This document shows positions 43,786-52,636 of a stretch of 64,000 nt of DNA, piece by piece; the stretch's first letter is position 1; every line of letters starts with the position of its first letter. The notes below the pieces were generated by a model. The model did not search any database. It was not told where the DNA came from and saw nothing but the letters and a program-made list of their open reading frames with translations. Source of the DNA: CADCWN01 sp046328475 (GTDB lineage: Bacteria; Chloroflexota; Chloroflexia; Thermomicrobiales; CADCWN01); contig JAXLWN010000009.1 of assembly GCA_046328475.1 (NCBI GenBank), forward strand, positions 1 through 64,000, read 5' to 3'. A program made the position numbers and the translations under genes.

Positions 43786-45595
43786 AACCCGCAACACCAC
43801 CTCCCCCACCGACCCAAACACCCCCACTCCCAATAAACAACCGCTTCAAATCGTACCCCGCCACATCCTTAATCGCCTTACTCCCAAACGTCGCCACCGG
43901 CCCATCCGGCAACGCCGCCGTCACCGCCAGCAACGCCGCGCGCACCTCCGCGCGATGCTCACCGCCACCAACCAACTCCCCCACCGTCGCCTCACCGCCC
44001 GGCAACGCCACCCGATATCCCTGCGCCGTCAACCTCGTGTGCAGCGCATCAAGCCGCATCGCCGTCCCAACCGTCACCGTCAAATTCGCCCCATCGAGAT
44101 CGAACGCTTCCCCATCCCCGATCGCCACCTCCGGCAAAGCCCCCGCCGCCACCTTCCCGCCATCCCGCCGCGCATCGAGCGCACCGCGCACCGCCGCCGC
44201 AAATCGCGGCAACTCAGGCTCACCCGGCACCGGCGGCGGCAACAGCACCCCCGGATTCAGCAACCCCGCCGGATCGAACGCCCCTTTCACCGCGCGCATC
44301 GCCGCCAGCTCAGCCCGGCCAAAATAATCGGCCATATCGCCCAGCTTCTCGCTGCCGACCCCATGCTCGCCGGTGATCGTCCCGCCCAACTCCAGCGCCG
44401 CCGCCGCCAATTCCCGCTCGGCCAGCGCCATCGCCGCCTGCCCAGCCGGATTGGCCCGGTCGTAGAGCACGATCGGGTGGATATTGCCATCCCCCGCGTG
44501 CCCCAGCGTCGGAATCAGCAACCCCTGCCGCTCCGCAATCGCCGCCACCCTCCGCTGCATCTCCGGAATCCGCTCGCGCGGCACCGTCGTATCGCAGATG
44601 AAATAGCCCATCCCGCTTGCCAGCAGCGCCTGCGCCCCCTGCCGCCGCCCGCGCCACAGCGCCGCGCTCGTCGCCGCATCATCCGCCCGGCGCACCTCGC
44701 GCGCCCCGCGCCGCAAAATCGCCTCCGTGGCCGCCAGATCGCGCGCCACCTCATCCGCGTCGCCGTCGATATCGATCAGCAGCACCGCCGCCGCATCGGC
44801 CGGATACCCCGTCCGCTCATAGCGCTCGAACAGCACGATCGCCGTGTTGTCGCAATACTCCAGCGCCGCCGGGACCACCCCCGCCGCGATAATCGCCGAC
44901 ACCGCCCGCGCCGCCGCGTCGGCATCGTCAAACACCGCAAGCAGCGTCCGCGTCACCGCCGGCAGCGGCAGCAAATTCAGCGTCGCCCCGGTCACAATCC
45001 CCAGCGTCCCCTCCGACCCGATCACCACCCCCAGCAGATCTGGACCCGCATCGCTCGCCGCCAGCCGCAGACTCTCCCCGCCGATCAGCGCGCACTCCAC
45101 CCCATTCACATGGTGGACCGTCACCCCATACTTCAGGCAATGCGGCCCGCCCGCATTCTCCGCAATATTGCCGCCAATCGACGAGAACGCCGCCGACGCC
45201 GGGTCGGGCGAGTAATAGAGCCCATGCGGTGCCAGCGCCTTCTGCAACTCCCCATTAATCAGCCCCGGCTCCACCACCGCCTCGCGCCGCTCCGGGTCAA
45301 TCGTCACCACCCGATTCATCGGCCGCAAATCGAGCATGATCCGCTCGGGCGTCGGCAGAAATCCCGCGCTCACATTCGTCCCCGCCGCGCGCGGCACCAC
45401 CGGCACCCCATGCCGCGCCGCAAACCGCAGCGTCTCGCGCACCACCTCCGCGCTCGTCACCCGCACCACCGCGCCCGGCACCCCGCGCAGCGCCCAGAAA
45501 TCCTGCCCATACGCAGGCAGCTCCCCCGCCTCCGCCACCACCGCCCCCGCCGGCAACACCCCCCGCAAATCCGCCACCAGCGCCGCAACACTCAT
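43739..45595 (-). CDS. GlcD-type FAD-linked oxidase fused to a GlcE-like domain
   Basis: 618 residues from ATG 45595. Residues ~35-210: FAD_binding_4 (VPVVPRAAGTNVSAGF, SSIGGNIAENAGGPHCLKYG, GSEGTLGIVT). Then the FAD-oxidase C domain (LGHAGDGNIHPIVLYDR, GTITGEHGVGSEKLGDM, FDPAGLLNPG) completes glycolate oxidase/D-lactate dehydrogenase GlcD. Residues ~495 to the end resemble the start of GlcE (VTVGTAMRLDALHTRLTAQGYRVALPG, TFGSKAIKDVAGYDLKRLFIGSGG). After GSGG the frame slips, and the chain ends in a heptamer array, so the GlcE half is incomplete. Oxidises a 2-hydroxy acid with FAD and passes electrons to GlcF or quinone; no glcF is adjacent. Confidence 0.82.
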   Translation of the reverse strand: MSVAALVADLRGVLPAGAVVAEAGELPAYGQDFWALRGVPGAVVRVTSAEVVRETLRFAARHGVPVVPRAAGTNVSAGFLPTPERIMLDLRPMNRVVTIDPERREAVVEPGLINGELQKALAPHGLYYSPDPASAAFSSIGGNIAENAGGPHCLKYGVTVHHVNGVECALIGGESLRLAASDAGPDLLGVVIGSEGTLGIVTGATLNLLPLPAVTRTLLAVFDDADAAARAVSAIIAAGVVPAALEYCDNTAIVLFERYERTGYPADAAAVLLIDIDGDADEVARDLAATEAILRRGAREVRRADDAATSAALWRGRRQGAQALLASGMGYFICDTTVPRERIPEMQRRVAAIAERQGLLIPTLGHAGDGNIHPIVLYDRANPAGQAAMALAERELAAAALELGGTITGEHGVGSEKLGDMADYFGRAELAAMRAVKGAFDPAGLLNPGVLLPPPVPGEPELPRFAAAVRGALDARRDGGKVAAGALPEVAIGDGEAFDLDGANLTVTVGTAMRLDALHTRLTAQGYRVALPGGEATVGELVGGGEHRAEVRAALLAVTAALPDGPVATFGSKAIKDVAGYDLKRLFIGSGGVWVGGGGGVAGWCERGRGRESVSRKS

Positions 45596-45630
45596 CTCAC
45601 CCTCACCCCGACCGCTTGAACCCCGAAAAG

Positions 45631-46030
45631 AACGACAAACCGCCAAGACGCCAAGAACGCCAAGAACGAAGAAAGAAGGGCGAAGGGAGAATGGCGCAGG
45701 GCAGATCCCTCGCGTCCCTGCACCTACGCTCAGATCGCCACCATGGACGCCACACGCCCCACCCCTGTCATTCTGCGCGCAGCGAAGAATCCGTCCCCTC
45801 CCCTCTCTCTTCTCTCCACTCTCCTCACTCTTCGTCTTGGCGTCCTCCGCGTCCTCTGCGGTTAATTCGTCCCTTCTTGCGTCCTCGTCTCCGTGTCCTC
45901 TGTGCCCTCTGTGGTTGTATCCGTCCTCTCTCGTCGTCTCTGCGTCGTTCTCTGCGTCTCTGCGTCTCTGCGGTCTTCTCTCCTCGTCCTTGGCGTTCTT
46001 GGCGACCTTCTTGGCGTCTTGGCGGTTCAA
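45631..46030. repeat. Nonamer/octamer repeat block between divergent genes
   Basis: The outer arms are inverted: CCGCCAAGACGCCAAGAACG (45641 on) and its reverse complement ending at 46028. The inner part, on the minus strand, is a series of 8-9-base units ACGCAGAG, CACAGAGGA, CGCGGAGGA and ACGCCAAGA. A GAAGAATCCGTCC repeat lies at 45767-45796. The 460-base gap 45596-46055 contains no gene. Confidence 0.75.
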
Positions 46031-46055
46031 TAGTCTCTCTAAGGGGTAGCAAACG

Positions 46056-46360
46056 GTGAGCATCTACGAACGCCTCGGCCTGCGACCGATCATCAACGCG
46101 CGCGGCACCCACACCCGGCTCGGCGGTTCCCTGATGTCGCCGGAAGTGCTCGACGCGATGCGCGAAGCGGCCGGAGCCTACATCGTGCTCGAAGAATTGC
46201 AGGAGCGCGCCAGCGCGATCATCGCCCGCGCGACCGGGGCAGAGGCGGGCATGGTCACCGGCGGCGCGGCGGCGGGCCTCCTCCTCGCCACCGCCGCCTG
46301 CATCGCGGGCGAGGACCCGGCCAAGATCGCCCAACTCCCCGACACCACCGGCCTGAAGGG
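46056..46360 (+). pseudogene. SelA-like/DgaE-like PLP protein, 3' truncated
   Basis: From GTG 46056 (AAGGGG upstream) ~100 residues: IYERLGLRPIINARGTHTRLGGSLMSPEVLDAM, LEELQERASAIIARATGAEAGMVTGGAAAGLLLATAACIAGEDPAKIAQLPDTTGLK. This matches the N-terminal quarter of the SelA-like aminotransferase family (D-glucosaminate-6-phosphate ammonia-lyase-like). Then, at about 46350-46366, the sequence changes abruptly into the antisense of an S9 peptidase. The PLP lysine and the rest are absent. Truncation or chimeric junction. Confidence 0.65.
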
Positions 46361-47968
46361 CGAGGCGTTGTCCACCTTCAGCACGACATATCCCTGTTGC
46401 GCCAGAAACTGCGCCCGCAGATCGATCGTCAGCCCCCAGAAATCCTGCACCATCTGCGCGTGCGGCCCACCATACACCGACACTGATCAGCGGATACCGC
46501 TTTCCATCTGGCCAGCACCGGCGGCGCATAGATCGCCGCGTGCAACGTCGCGCCATCCTCGGTCTGGAACGTCGTCACCCGGCACCGCAGCCCCAGCGCG
46601 CCTCGGCCGTCGCCGCCTCGTCCGCGAACAGCGTCGCGACCTCCCCGTTCCCTTCCAACCGCCGCAACGTCACCGTCGGCGACGCCCCCCAGGTGCGACC
46701 AGTTATCGACATACAGCCCGGTGCTCGGCGAGACCACCGTCGCCAGCCCGCCCCCTCCGTGATCCGCTCCACCGGCCCGCCGTCGAGCGAAACCCGATAC
46801 AGGTGGCGCTCAATCGCCGACTCGCGCGTGCCGTGGAAATAGACCACCCGATTCGCCTCATCCACCGCCGCCACATCGGTCACCACCCACTCGCCGCTCG
46901 TCAGGTCGTGCAAGTGCCGCCCGCTGGCGTCGTGGATCGCGAGGTGCTGGAACCGACCGCTCATTCCCCCAGAGAATCTCTCCCGCTCTTCAGGTAGCGC
47001 GTGTCGTTGTCGAGATTGATCCAGGGCTCGCCCTGGTCCGCGATCAGCAGCGCCGCCTCATCCGTCGCCGGATCGAGCGCCATCAACCGAATGCTCCGCT
47101 GGTCGCGCGGCTGAATCTGCGCCGCGAGCGACCCATCCGGCCGCCACGCCACCCGCGCCAGATACTCATCGTCACCCGCGCCCAGATCGAGCCAGTGTGT
47201 CGCCGCCGCATCATCCAGCCCAACGATCCCGGATCTTCACCCGCGCATTCGGCTTCCCGGCGAACGGATAGCGGTGCTCCTCGATCAGCGGCTCATCGCG
47301 CCCCTGGATGCACGATCAGGTACATCGGGAATATGCGCGCTTATCCGCCTGCTCGTAGGCGATCGACGCCCCATCAGGACTCCACCAGAACCCCTCGCGC
47401 CGCCCCATCTCCTCCTGCGCGATATACTCGGCCACCCGTTTGTACCCCATTCCCGCGCCGCTGCTCAACTGCTTCGGCTCGGCGCTCCCATCGGTCGGCG
47501 CAACCCACAATTCGTCATCGCGCACGAACGCCACCCGCGCCCCATCTGACTCAGCTTCGCATCGAGCGCCCCCTCCGTCCCCGGCAACTGCCGCAGCGCC
47601 TCATCGCCGCGCGCCACCCACAGCGCCCCGCCGATCGGCACCAGCAGCACCAGTTCCCCCGCCTCCCCCACCTTGAGGAACTGGTAATCGGTCCTCCCTC
47701 TCGCGCAACCGGGCGCGCTCCCGGCGCAACTGCCCTCAATCGAAAACTCCCCCTCCGATGCAGCGGCCTCATTTCCCGTTAACTGCCGCCGCTCGCCACT
47801 GGCGAGGTCATAGCGCCACAACTGCTGCAACAGCGTCCCCGCGCCACTGAACAAATAGGTAATCGCCTTGCCATCCGGCGAGAACTCCATCCGGCGCGGC
47901 GCATTCAGCCCCGGCCTCGGGTGCCGCGCCACATCAGCCAGACTCAACTGCGCAAACGGCTTCACCAT
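46360..47968 (-). pseudogene. S9 (DPP IV/prolyl oligopeptidase-like) serine peptidase, truncated and frameshifted
   Basis: From ATG 47968 (AGGGGAG upstream) segments in several frames read as the beta-propeller of S9B peptidases: APRRMEFSPDGKAITYLFSG, AFVRDDELWVAP, REGFWWSPDGASIAYEQAD, ATDEAALLIADQGEPWINLDND, VYFHGTRESAIERHLYRVSLDGG. They lead into VYGGPHAQMVQDFWGLTIDLRAQFLAQQGYVVLKVDN, the start of the catalytic alpha/beta-hydrolase domain. It breaks off at ~46360, before the GxSxGG nucleophile, at the junction with the SelA-like fragment. At least five frameshifts. Confidence 0.72.
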
Positions 47969-48109
47969 CACCACTCCCCTGCAACGAATCTGCGGTTATC
48001 TCGGGCGCATCATAGCACCCTCCCCGGCGCAGCCAGGGAAATGAACGCAACATGCTCATACCAGGGTTGCTGCCTCATGCGACAACATGTCCGCGCGCCA
48101 TCGGCGCAC

Positions 48110-48516
48110 TCACGCGCGGCGACCCCAGGCCGTGAACATCACCGGCGTGCTAATCGCAAAATCAGGGTCGTCGAGCAGCGCGAGCATCCGGTCGAGTTCC
48201 GCCGCGTCGATCAACCCGGCCGCGACCGCCTCCTCCCGGATCTGCCCAAAATTCGCCGCGAAGAGTCGCGCACCCGCAGACCCGCCCGGGTGGATCCCCA
48301 CCTGCCCCTCCATCCGGCCTCCTGCAACCCGAGCGCCCGGAATGCCCGGATAGAGTCCGCGCCCCAACCTGCCGCGAGACCGCGCCTCACCCGCAGTTCC
48401 TCCAGCGCCGCGAATGCCCGGAGCGCTGTCGTGGTATCAGTCGGGTCTTCCACCGCATAGGTGCGCTCGGCAATCAGCGGCCCATCGAAGTCCTCGATCA
48501 CCAGCCAGACGTGGGG
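48110..48516 (-). pseudogene. C-terminal fragment of a SAM methyltransferase
   Basis: The minus-strand segments IEDFDGPLIAERTYAVEDP and VGIHPGGSAGARLFAANFGQIREEAVAAGLIDAAELDRMLALLDDPDFAISTPVMFTAWGRRA match the C-terminal part of UbiE-like small-molecule methyltransferases; one frameshift separates them near 48310. The SAM-binding N-terminal half is missing. At ~48510 the sequence turns into an unrelated plus-strand gene fragment. Confidence 0.55.
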
Positions 48517-48768
48517 ACCGATGGCGAGTGGCCGATGTTGCTGCGCCGGGCGCAGGAGGGCTTTCGCTGCGAGCAGGTGCTGACGGAGGGGCTGGAGTTC
48601 GAGACGGCGGATCGCTTCCCGGATGAAGTGGCGCGGGCGGGCGGGCTGGCGGCGTGGAACGCGGCGCGCGACCGCGAGGCCGACCGCTGGGTCTTCAGGA
48701 CGCGGCTGGCGGGGGATATCGTGGCGGGGGCGCTGCGCGCGGCGGGGATCGGAGACGGGGCGGCATGA
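48511..48768 (+). pseudogene. C-terminal fragment of an unidentified gene
   Basis: About 85 residues (LLRRAQEGFRCEQVLTEGLEFETADRF, RWVFRTRLAGDIVAGALRAAG) in good coding frame up to TGA 48766, overlapping the next ATG by four bases. No upstream part exists because the sequence switches at ~48510. I do not recognise the family. Confidence 0.45.
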
Positions 48769-49265
48769 GTGACGCGACCGCAGCGGAATTGCTGATCCGC
48801 CGCGCGACGCGGGCGGATGTCCCGGCGATTGTGCGGCTGCTGGCCGACGATGAGTTGGGTCGGCAGCGCGAGAACGCGGCGGAGCCGTTGCCGGAGTCCT
48901 ATTTTGCGGCGTTTGCGGCCATCGACGCCGACCCGCGCCAGGAGTTGGTCGTGGTGGAGCGGGCGGGCGAGGTGATCGGGACGCTGCAGCTGACCTTCCT
49001 GCCCTATCTGACCTACCAGGGCGGCGTGCGGGCGCAGATCGAGGCGGTGCGCGTGGATCGCCGCTACCGCGACCTCGGGATCGGCCAGCGGCTCTTCACC
49101 TGGGCGATCGGGCGGGCGCGGGCGGAGGGCTGCCACCTGGTGCAGCTGACGACGAACGCCAGCCGGGGCGATGCGCAGCGTTTTTATGAGCGCCTGGGAT
49201 TCGTGCCGTCGCATGTTGGGATGAAGCTCGATTTGACCACCTCCACCGACTCCGCCAACTCGTAG
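48765..49265 (+). CDS. GNAT family N-acetyltransferase
   Basis: 166 residues from ATG 48765 (ATGA overlap with the preceding gene). GNAT motifs: LLIRRATRADVPAIVRLLADDE at the N-terminus, acetyl-CoA pyrophosphate loop VDRRYRDLGIGQRLFTWAIGRA, and the C-terminal FYERLGFVPSHVGMKLDL. Very similar in layout to acetyltransferases of small amines. It lies in a G-rich island of about 0.75 kb that differs in skew from its flanks. Confidence 0.85.
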   Translation: MSDATAAELLIRRATRADVPAIVRLLADDELGRQRENAAEPLPESYFAAFAAIDADPRQELVVVERAGEVIGTLQLTFLPYLTYQGGVRAQIEAVRVDRRYRDLGIGQRLFTWAIGRARAEGCHLVQLTTNASRGDAQRFYERLGFVPSHVGMKLDLTTSTDSANS

Positions 49266-49289
49266 GGGCGCGTCGCGACGCGCCCTCGC
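49264..49289. repeat. Palindrome GGGGCGCGTCGCGACGCGCCC
   Basis: Perfect palindrome right at the GNAT stop. Resembles the GGGTCTNAGACCC family in arrangement. Confidence 0.6.
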
Positions 49290-49379
49290 GGGGACGGCGC
49301 TCGCACCGTCTGTAGCCACACCCCGCCCAACGCCCGAAGGAGGTCTCACCATGACCACCCGCATCCCCTACCACCCGTC

Positions 49380-49490
49380 AAAGTCCCCTGTTCACGGGGG
49401 ATTGAGGGGGCCAACCCCGCCCCAGCCACACCATTTGCCATGCATCACCCCGTTAAAGTCCCCCCAGGATTGGGGGGATGGAGGGGGGCC
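49380..49490. repeat. Two AAAGTCCCC hairpin repeats
   Basis: 49380-49413 (AAGTCCCCTGTTCACGGGGG) and 49453-49490 (AAAGTCCCCCCA ... TGGGGGGATGGAGGGGGGCC). A related copy lies in inverted orientation at 62291-62327. Confidence 0.7.
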
Positions 49491-49536
49491 TCCCCGCACG
49501 CCCACGCCACCCGCATCACCCCACCAGGCGAAGAAA

Positions 49537-49594
49537 GAAAAAAGTGAAAATGCAAAAACAAACCTACTTTTCACCCCGTACGCGTGTAATTCAC
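49537..49594 (+). repeat. 58-bp repeat, copy A (inverted partner at 62163-62220)
   Basis: 56 of 58 bases identical to the reverse complement of 62163-62220, including AAAATGCAAAAACAAACC and CCCCGTACGCGTGTAA. Adjacent sequence on both sides is also related (AAAGTCCCC hairpin on one side, ACGCGTACACG palindrome on the other). It encodes the C-terminus YACK and stop of the FAD hydroxylase. Confidence 0.85.
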
Positions 49595-51264
49595 TTACAC
49601 GCGTACACGTAACTCACTTTCACCGCTCCCCGCACCCGATCCACCAGCCCTATCACATCCAGGGGTACCACATCCCCGCGCCACGCAATGTGCCGGTCCG
49701 GCCGCGACAGCACCAACTTCTCCCGATAGATCGCCCCTGCCTCCTCCGCGCCCACATCAAGGAGCTGCAATGGCACCCCACGCTCCCCCGCCGCCGCCAG
49801 CAACGCCCCCACCTCCACCGCCGGGTCGAAGCGCAGCAGCGTATACTCCGGCCCCAGCGCGTCATACAGCGACCGCCCATCCCGCAACCAGAGGTGCGGC
49901 GTCCGGCACCCCGGCACCGTCGAAGTCGTAAAGCTCCCCATCGTATAGGGCGGCTGTTGCTCCCCGTCATACGCGATCAGCGGCGAGTTATCGTAGTAGT
50001 ACCCGAAGTTCAGCCCCGCCGCGCAATACTGCTGCACATTCAGGTCATACGTCGCCCGCCCGAGCGCCGCCCGCGCCGCCTCACCCTCCGGCGTCTCGTC
50101 CTCGATCTCCGGCGGCACCGCCCGGCGCTGCTTCGCCGCCGCGTGCGCATAGTTCATCGCAAAGTGCGACACCTGCTCCGTGATCGGCAGCCGCTCCCGC
50201 TCATACGCCTCCAGGATCGCCGCCCCTCCCCACCCATTGATGCTCGCCGCCAGCAGCCACGCCAGATTCTCCGCATCGGCCAGCCCCGCATTCATCCCGT
50301 AACCCGCATACGGCACCCACAGGTGCGCCGCATCCCCGCAGATGAAGACCCGTCGGTCCCTGAACCGGTCCGCCACCAGCCGCCGCCCGAACCAGTCCTC
50401 CTTGCTGATCACCTCGTACTCGAAGTCATCCCCCACCCCCAGGATCGTCCGGAGCGCCCAGTCCCGGTCCACCGCGTCGAAATCCGCTTCCCCCTCGCGC
50501 AGATAGTTATGCACCAGCCACGTCTCGCGCCCATCGATCGCGTAGACCGTGCCGCTCCGTCGCGGATTGAGCGAGATATTCCCCCACGCGGGCACTGTCG
50601 TCAGCATAGCGAGCAGCTGCGGCGCGCGGATATGCGTCGATTGCACCCGCTGGATCACCGTGTCCCCCTGCAGCCGCGCCCCGATCTGCCGCCGCACCTC
50701 CGACCGCCCCCCGTCGCACCCGACGAGGAAGCGCGCCGCCACCCGCACCTCCTCACCAGAGTCCAGGTCGCGCCCCGTCGCCGTCACCCCCTCGTCATCC
50801 TGAGCCAACTGCTCAAACTCCACCCGGTTGAGGATCGCGATCCCCTCCCTGGACCGCGCGTGCTCAAAGAGGATCGGCTCCAGATAAATCTGGTTGATCC
50901 GGTGCGGCGGCTCCGGCGTCGGCCACGACGTATCCGGCCCCTCCCGCGACGTATACCGGTCCCTTCGGCACGGGATCAGCACCCGCGCCAGCTCGTGCCC
51001 CACCATCGTCGTCCGAAACACGCAGTCGTGCGGATACTCCTCCGGCAACCCCGCCCCACGAATCTCCCCGACAATCCCCAGCCGCCGGAAAATCTCCATC
51101 GAGCGCGCCGCAACGTGGTTGCACTTCACGCTCGGCGGCTCCCCCGGATACCGCACCTCCAGGATCGCCACCCGCACCCCGCGCCCCGCCAGATCAAGCG
51201 CCAGCGTCAGCCCAACCGGCCCCCCACCAACGATCACCACATCCGTCTCAATAGCCCTGACCAT
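49591..51264 (-). CDS. FAD-dependent aromatic hydroxylase (PheA/TfdB-like monooxygenase)
   Basis: 557 residues from ATG 51264. FAD fold: VVIVGGGPVGLTLALDLAGRG (GxGxxG), DG motif FLVGCDGGRSEVRR, and the second FAD motif RVFICGDAAHLWVPYAGYGMNAGLADAENLAW. The C-terminal thioredoxin-like domain (LLRFDPAVEVGALLAAAGERGVPLQLLDV) is typical of phenol hydroxylase/TfdB-type enzymes. Likely NAD(P)H-dependent hydroxylation of an aromatic compound in a degradation pathway, consistent with the divergent ACMSD-like amidohydrolase at 51522. The final residues come from the 58-bp repeat. Confidence 0.85.
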   Translation of the reverse strand: MVRAIETDVVIVGGGPVGLTLALDLAGRGVRVAILEVRYPGEPPSVKCNHVAARSMEIFRRLGIVGEIRGAGLPEEYPHDCVFRTTMVGHELARVLIPCRRDRYTSREGPDTSWPTPEPPHRINQIYLEPILFEHARSREGIAILNRVEFEQLAQDDEGVTATGRDLDSGEEVRVAARFLVGCDGGRSEVRRQIGARLQGDTVIQRVQSTHIRAPQLLAMLTTVPAWGNISLNPRRSGTVYAIDGRETWLVHNYLREGEADFDAVDRDWALRTILGVGDDFEYEVISKEDWFGRRLVADRFRDRRVFICGDAAHLWVPYAGYGMNAGLADAENLAWLLAASINGWGGAAILEAYERERLPITEQVSHFAMNYAHAAAKQRRAVPPEIEDETPEGEAARAALGRATYDLNVQQYCAAGLNFGYYYDNSPLIAYDGEQQPPYTMGSFTTSTVPGCRTPHLWLRDGRSLYDALGPEYTLLRFDPAVEVGALLAAAGERGVPLQLLDVGAEEAGAIYREKLVLSRPDRHIAWRGDVVPLDVIGLVDRVRGAVKVSYVYACK

Positions 51265-51355
51265 CCCCAACCCTTCCCCGCTCAATACCCCACCACGCCC
51301 CCGGACTCTACCCCCCGAACACCACTCGGTCAAATCCCTGCCACCCCCTCCACTT

Positions 51356-51456
51356 GTATCATCCTGAGCGCCAGCGAAGAATCCGTCCCCCCTTCTTACG
51401 ACTTACGACTTACGACTCCTCTATCCGACTACCCGACTACCCGACTACCCGACTCG
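51356..51456. repeat. GAAGAATCCGTCC repeat, heptamer CTTACGA (x3) and octamer CCGACTAC (x4)
   Basis: 51356-51388: dispersed repeat; 51395-51415: CTTACGA three times; 51425-51456: CCGACTAC three times and CCGACTCG. They fill the region between the divergent FAD hydroxylase and amidohydrolase genes. Confidence 0.82.
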
Positions 51457-51521
51457 TTTGACAGCCACCCCCAGTGGCGCTACCTTCCGCGCAGCGCAGC
51501 GCCACACCTAGGCAGGAGCCA

Positions 51522-52508
51522 ATGACCGTCATCGACATGCACACCCACATCCTCAGCCAGCCCTATCTCGACCTGCTCGCCGCGCGCGGCGGGCCGGAGT
51601 ACGAGGTCAAGGTGGACCGCTCGGGCGGCCCCGCCGTCCACCGCTTCGGCGCACCCTTCATGACCCTCACCCCCGGTATGTTCGACGTCCCCGCACGCTT
51701 GGCCGCGATGGACGCGGGCGGCGTCGACCTGGCCATCCTCTCCCTGACTACGCCCAACGCCCTCTGGGGCGACCGCGACACCAGCAACCTCGCCGCCCGC
51801 CTCACCAACGACTACATCGCCGACGTCTGCCGCGCCCACCCCGCCCGCTTCCGGGGCCTGGCGAGCCTCCCCTGGCAGCACCCCGCCGACGCCATCGCCG
51901 AACTCGACCGCGCCTGCGACACCCTCGGCCTCGTCGGGGTGATCACCCTGGCGAACATCAACGGCCAGTCCCTCACCGACCCCGCCTTCGCCCCAGTTTG
52001 GGAGGCGATCGACCGGCGCGGCCTCCCCGTCCTGGTCCACCCTGGTACCCCCCCCGGCGTCGAGGCGATGCAGATGCAGGAGTACAACCTCGTCGCCTCG
52101 GTCGGCTTCCTGATCGACACCACCCTCGCGCTCACCCGCATGATCTTCGACGGCTTCTTCGACCGCTACCCCCGCCTGAAGATCATCGCGCCCCACGCGG
52201 GCGGCACCCTCCCCTACGTCGCCGGCCGCCTCGACCGCTGCCACGAGCAGATGCCTGCCTGCCGCGCGCAGATCAGCGAACGCCCCTCCACCTACCTGGG
52301 GCGCATCTATTACGACGCCGTCTGCTTCAGCCCCGATGCCCTGGAACTCTGTCTGCGCGTCGGCGGTGCGCAAAACCTGATGTATGGGTCGGACTATCCC
52401 CACAACGTCGGCGACATCGCCGGGTGCCTCGCACTCGTCAATGCCCTCCCGCCCGGCGTCGTGGCGGATGTACGTGGGAGGAACGCCATCAGGCTATTCG
52501 GCTTGTAG
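51522..52508 (+). CDS. Amidohydrolase 2 family, ACMSD-like decarboxylase
   Basis: 328 residues from ATG 51522. Metal-binding DMHTHIL at the start, VLVHPGTPP (His), IIAPHAGGTLPYVAGRL (His) and LMYGSDYPH with the catalytic Asp, in the order of aminocarboxymuconate-semialdehyde decarboxylase and related non-oxidative decarboxylases/hydrolases. Probable substrate: an aromatic acid or ring-cleavage product. Divergent from the FAD hydroxylase, so the two may serve one catabolic route (inference). Confidence 0.85.
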   Translation: MTVIDMHTHILSQPYLDLLAARGGPEYEVKVDRSGGPAVHRFGAPFMTLTPGMFDVPARLAAMDAGGVDLAILSLTTPNALWGDRDTSNLAARLTNDYIADVCRAHPARFRGLASLPWQHPADAIAELDRACDTLGLVGVITLANINGQSLTDPAFAPVWEAIDRRGLPVLVHPGTPPGVEAMQMQEYNLVASVGFLIDTTLALTRMIFDGFFDRYPRLKIIAPHAGGTLPYVAGRLDRCHEQMPACRAQISERPSTYLGRIYYDAVCFSPDALELCLRVGGAQNLMYGSDYPHNVGDIAGCLALVNALPPGVVADVRGRNAIRLFGL

Positions 52509-52569
52509 ATCGGCTCAACGTTTCCCAGCTTTTGGCGCTGCAATATGAACGCACCCTCTCAGAAGCAGC

Positions 52570-52623
52570 ACCCCCTCTCCCTTCAGGGGGAGGGGTGCCG
52601 CCCGCAGGCGGCGGGGAGGGGTC
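52570..52623 (+). repeat. Double-hairpin repeat at the 5' end of a hydrolase gene
   Basis: CCCCCTCTCCC...GGGGGAGGGG hairpin plus GCCGCCCGCAGGCGGCGGGG hairpin, ending one base before the AAAGGAG ribosome binding site of 52637. Confidence 0.75.
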
Positions 52624-52636
52624 AAAGGAGCAACCG

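Noticed and set aside
43691..45619. 642-residue plus-strand frame opposite glcD
   Set aside because: Arg/His-rich shadow; glcD has all FAD motifs on the other strand.
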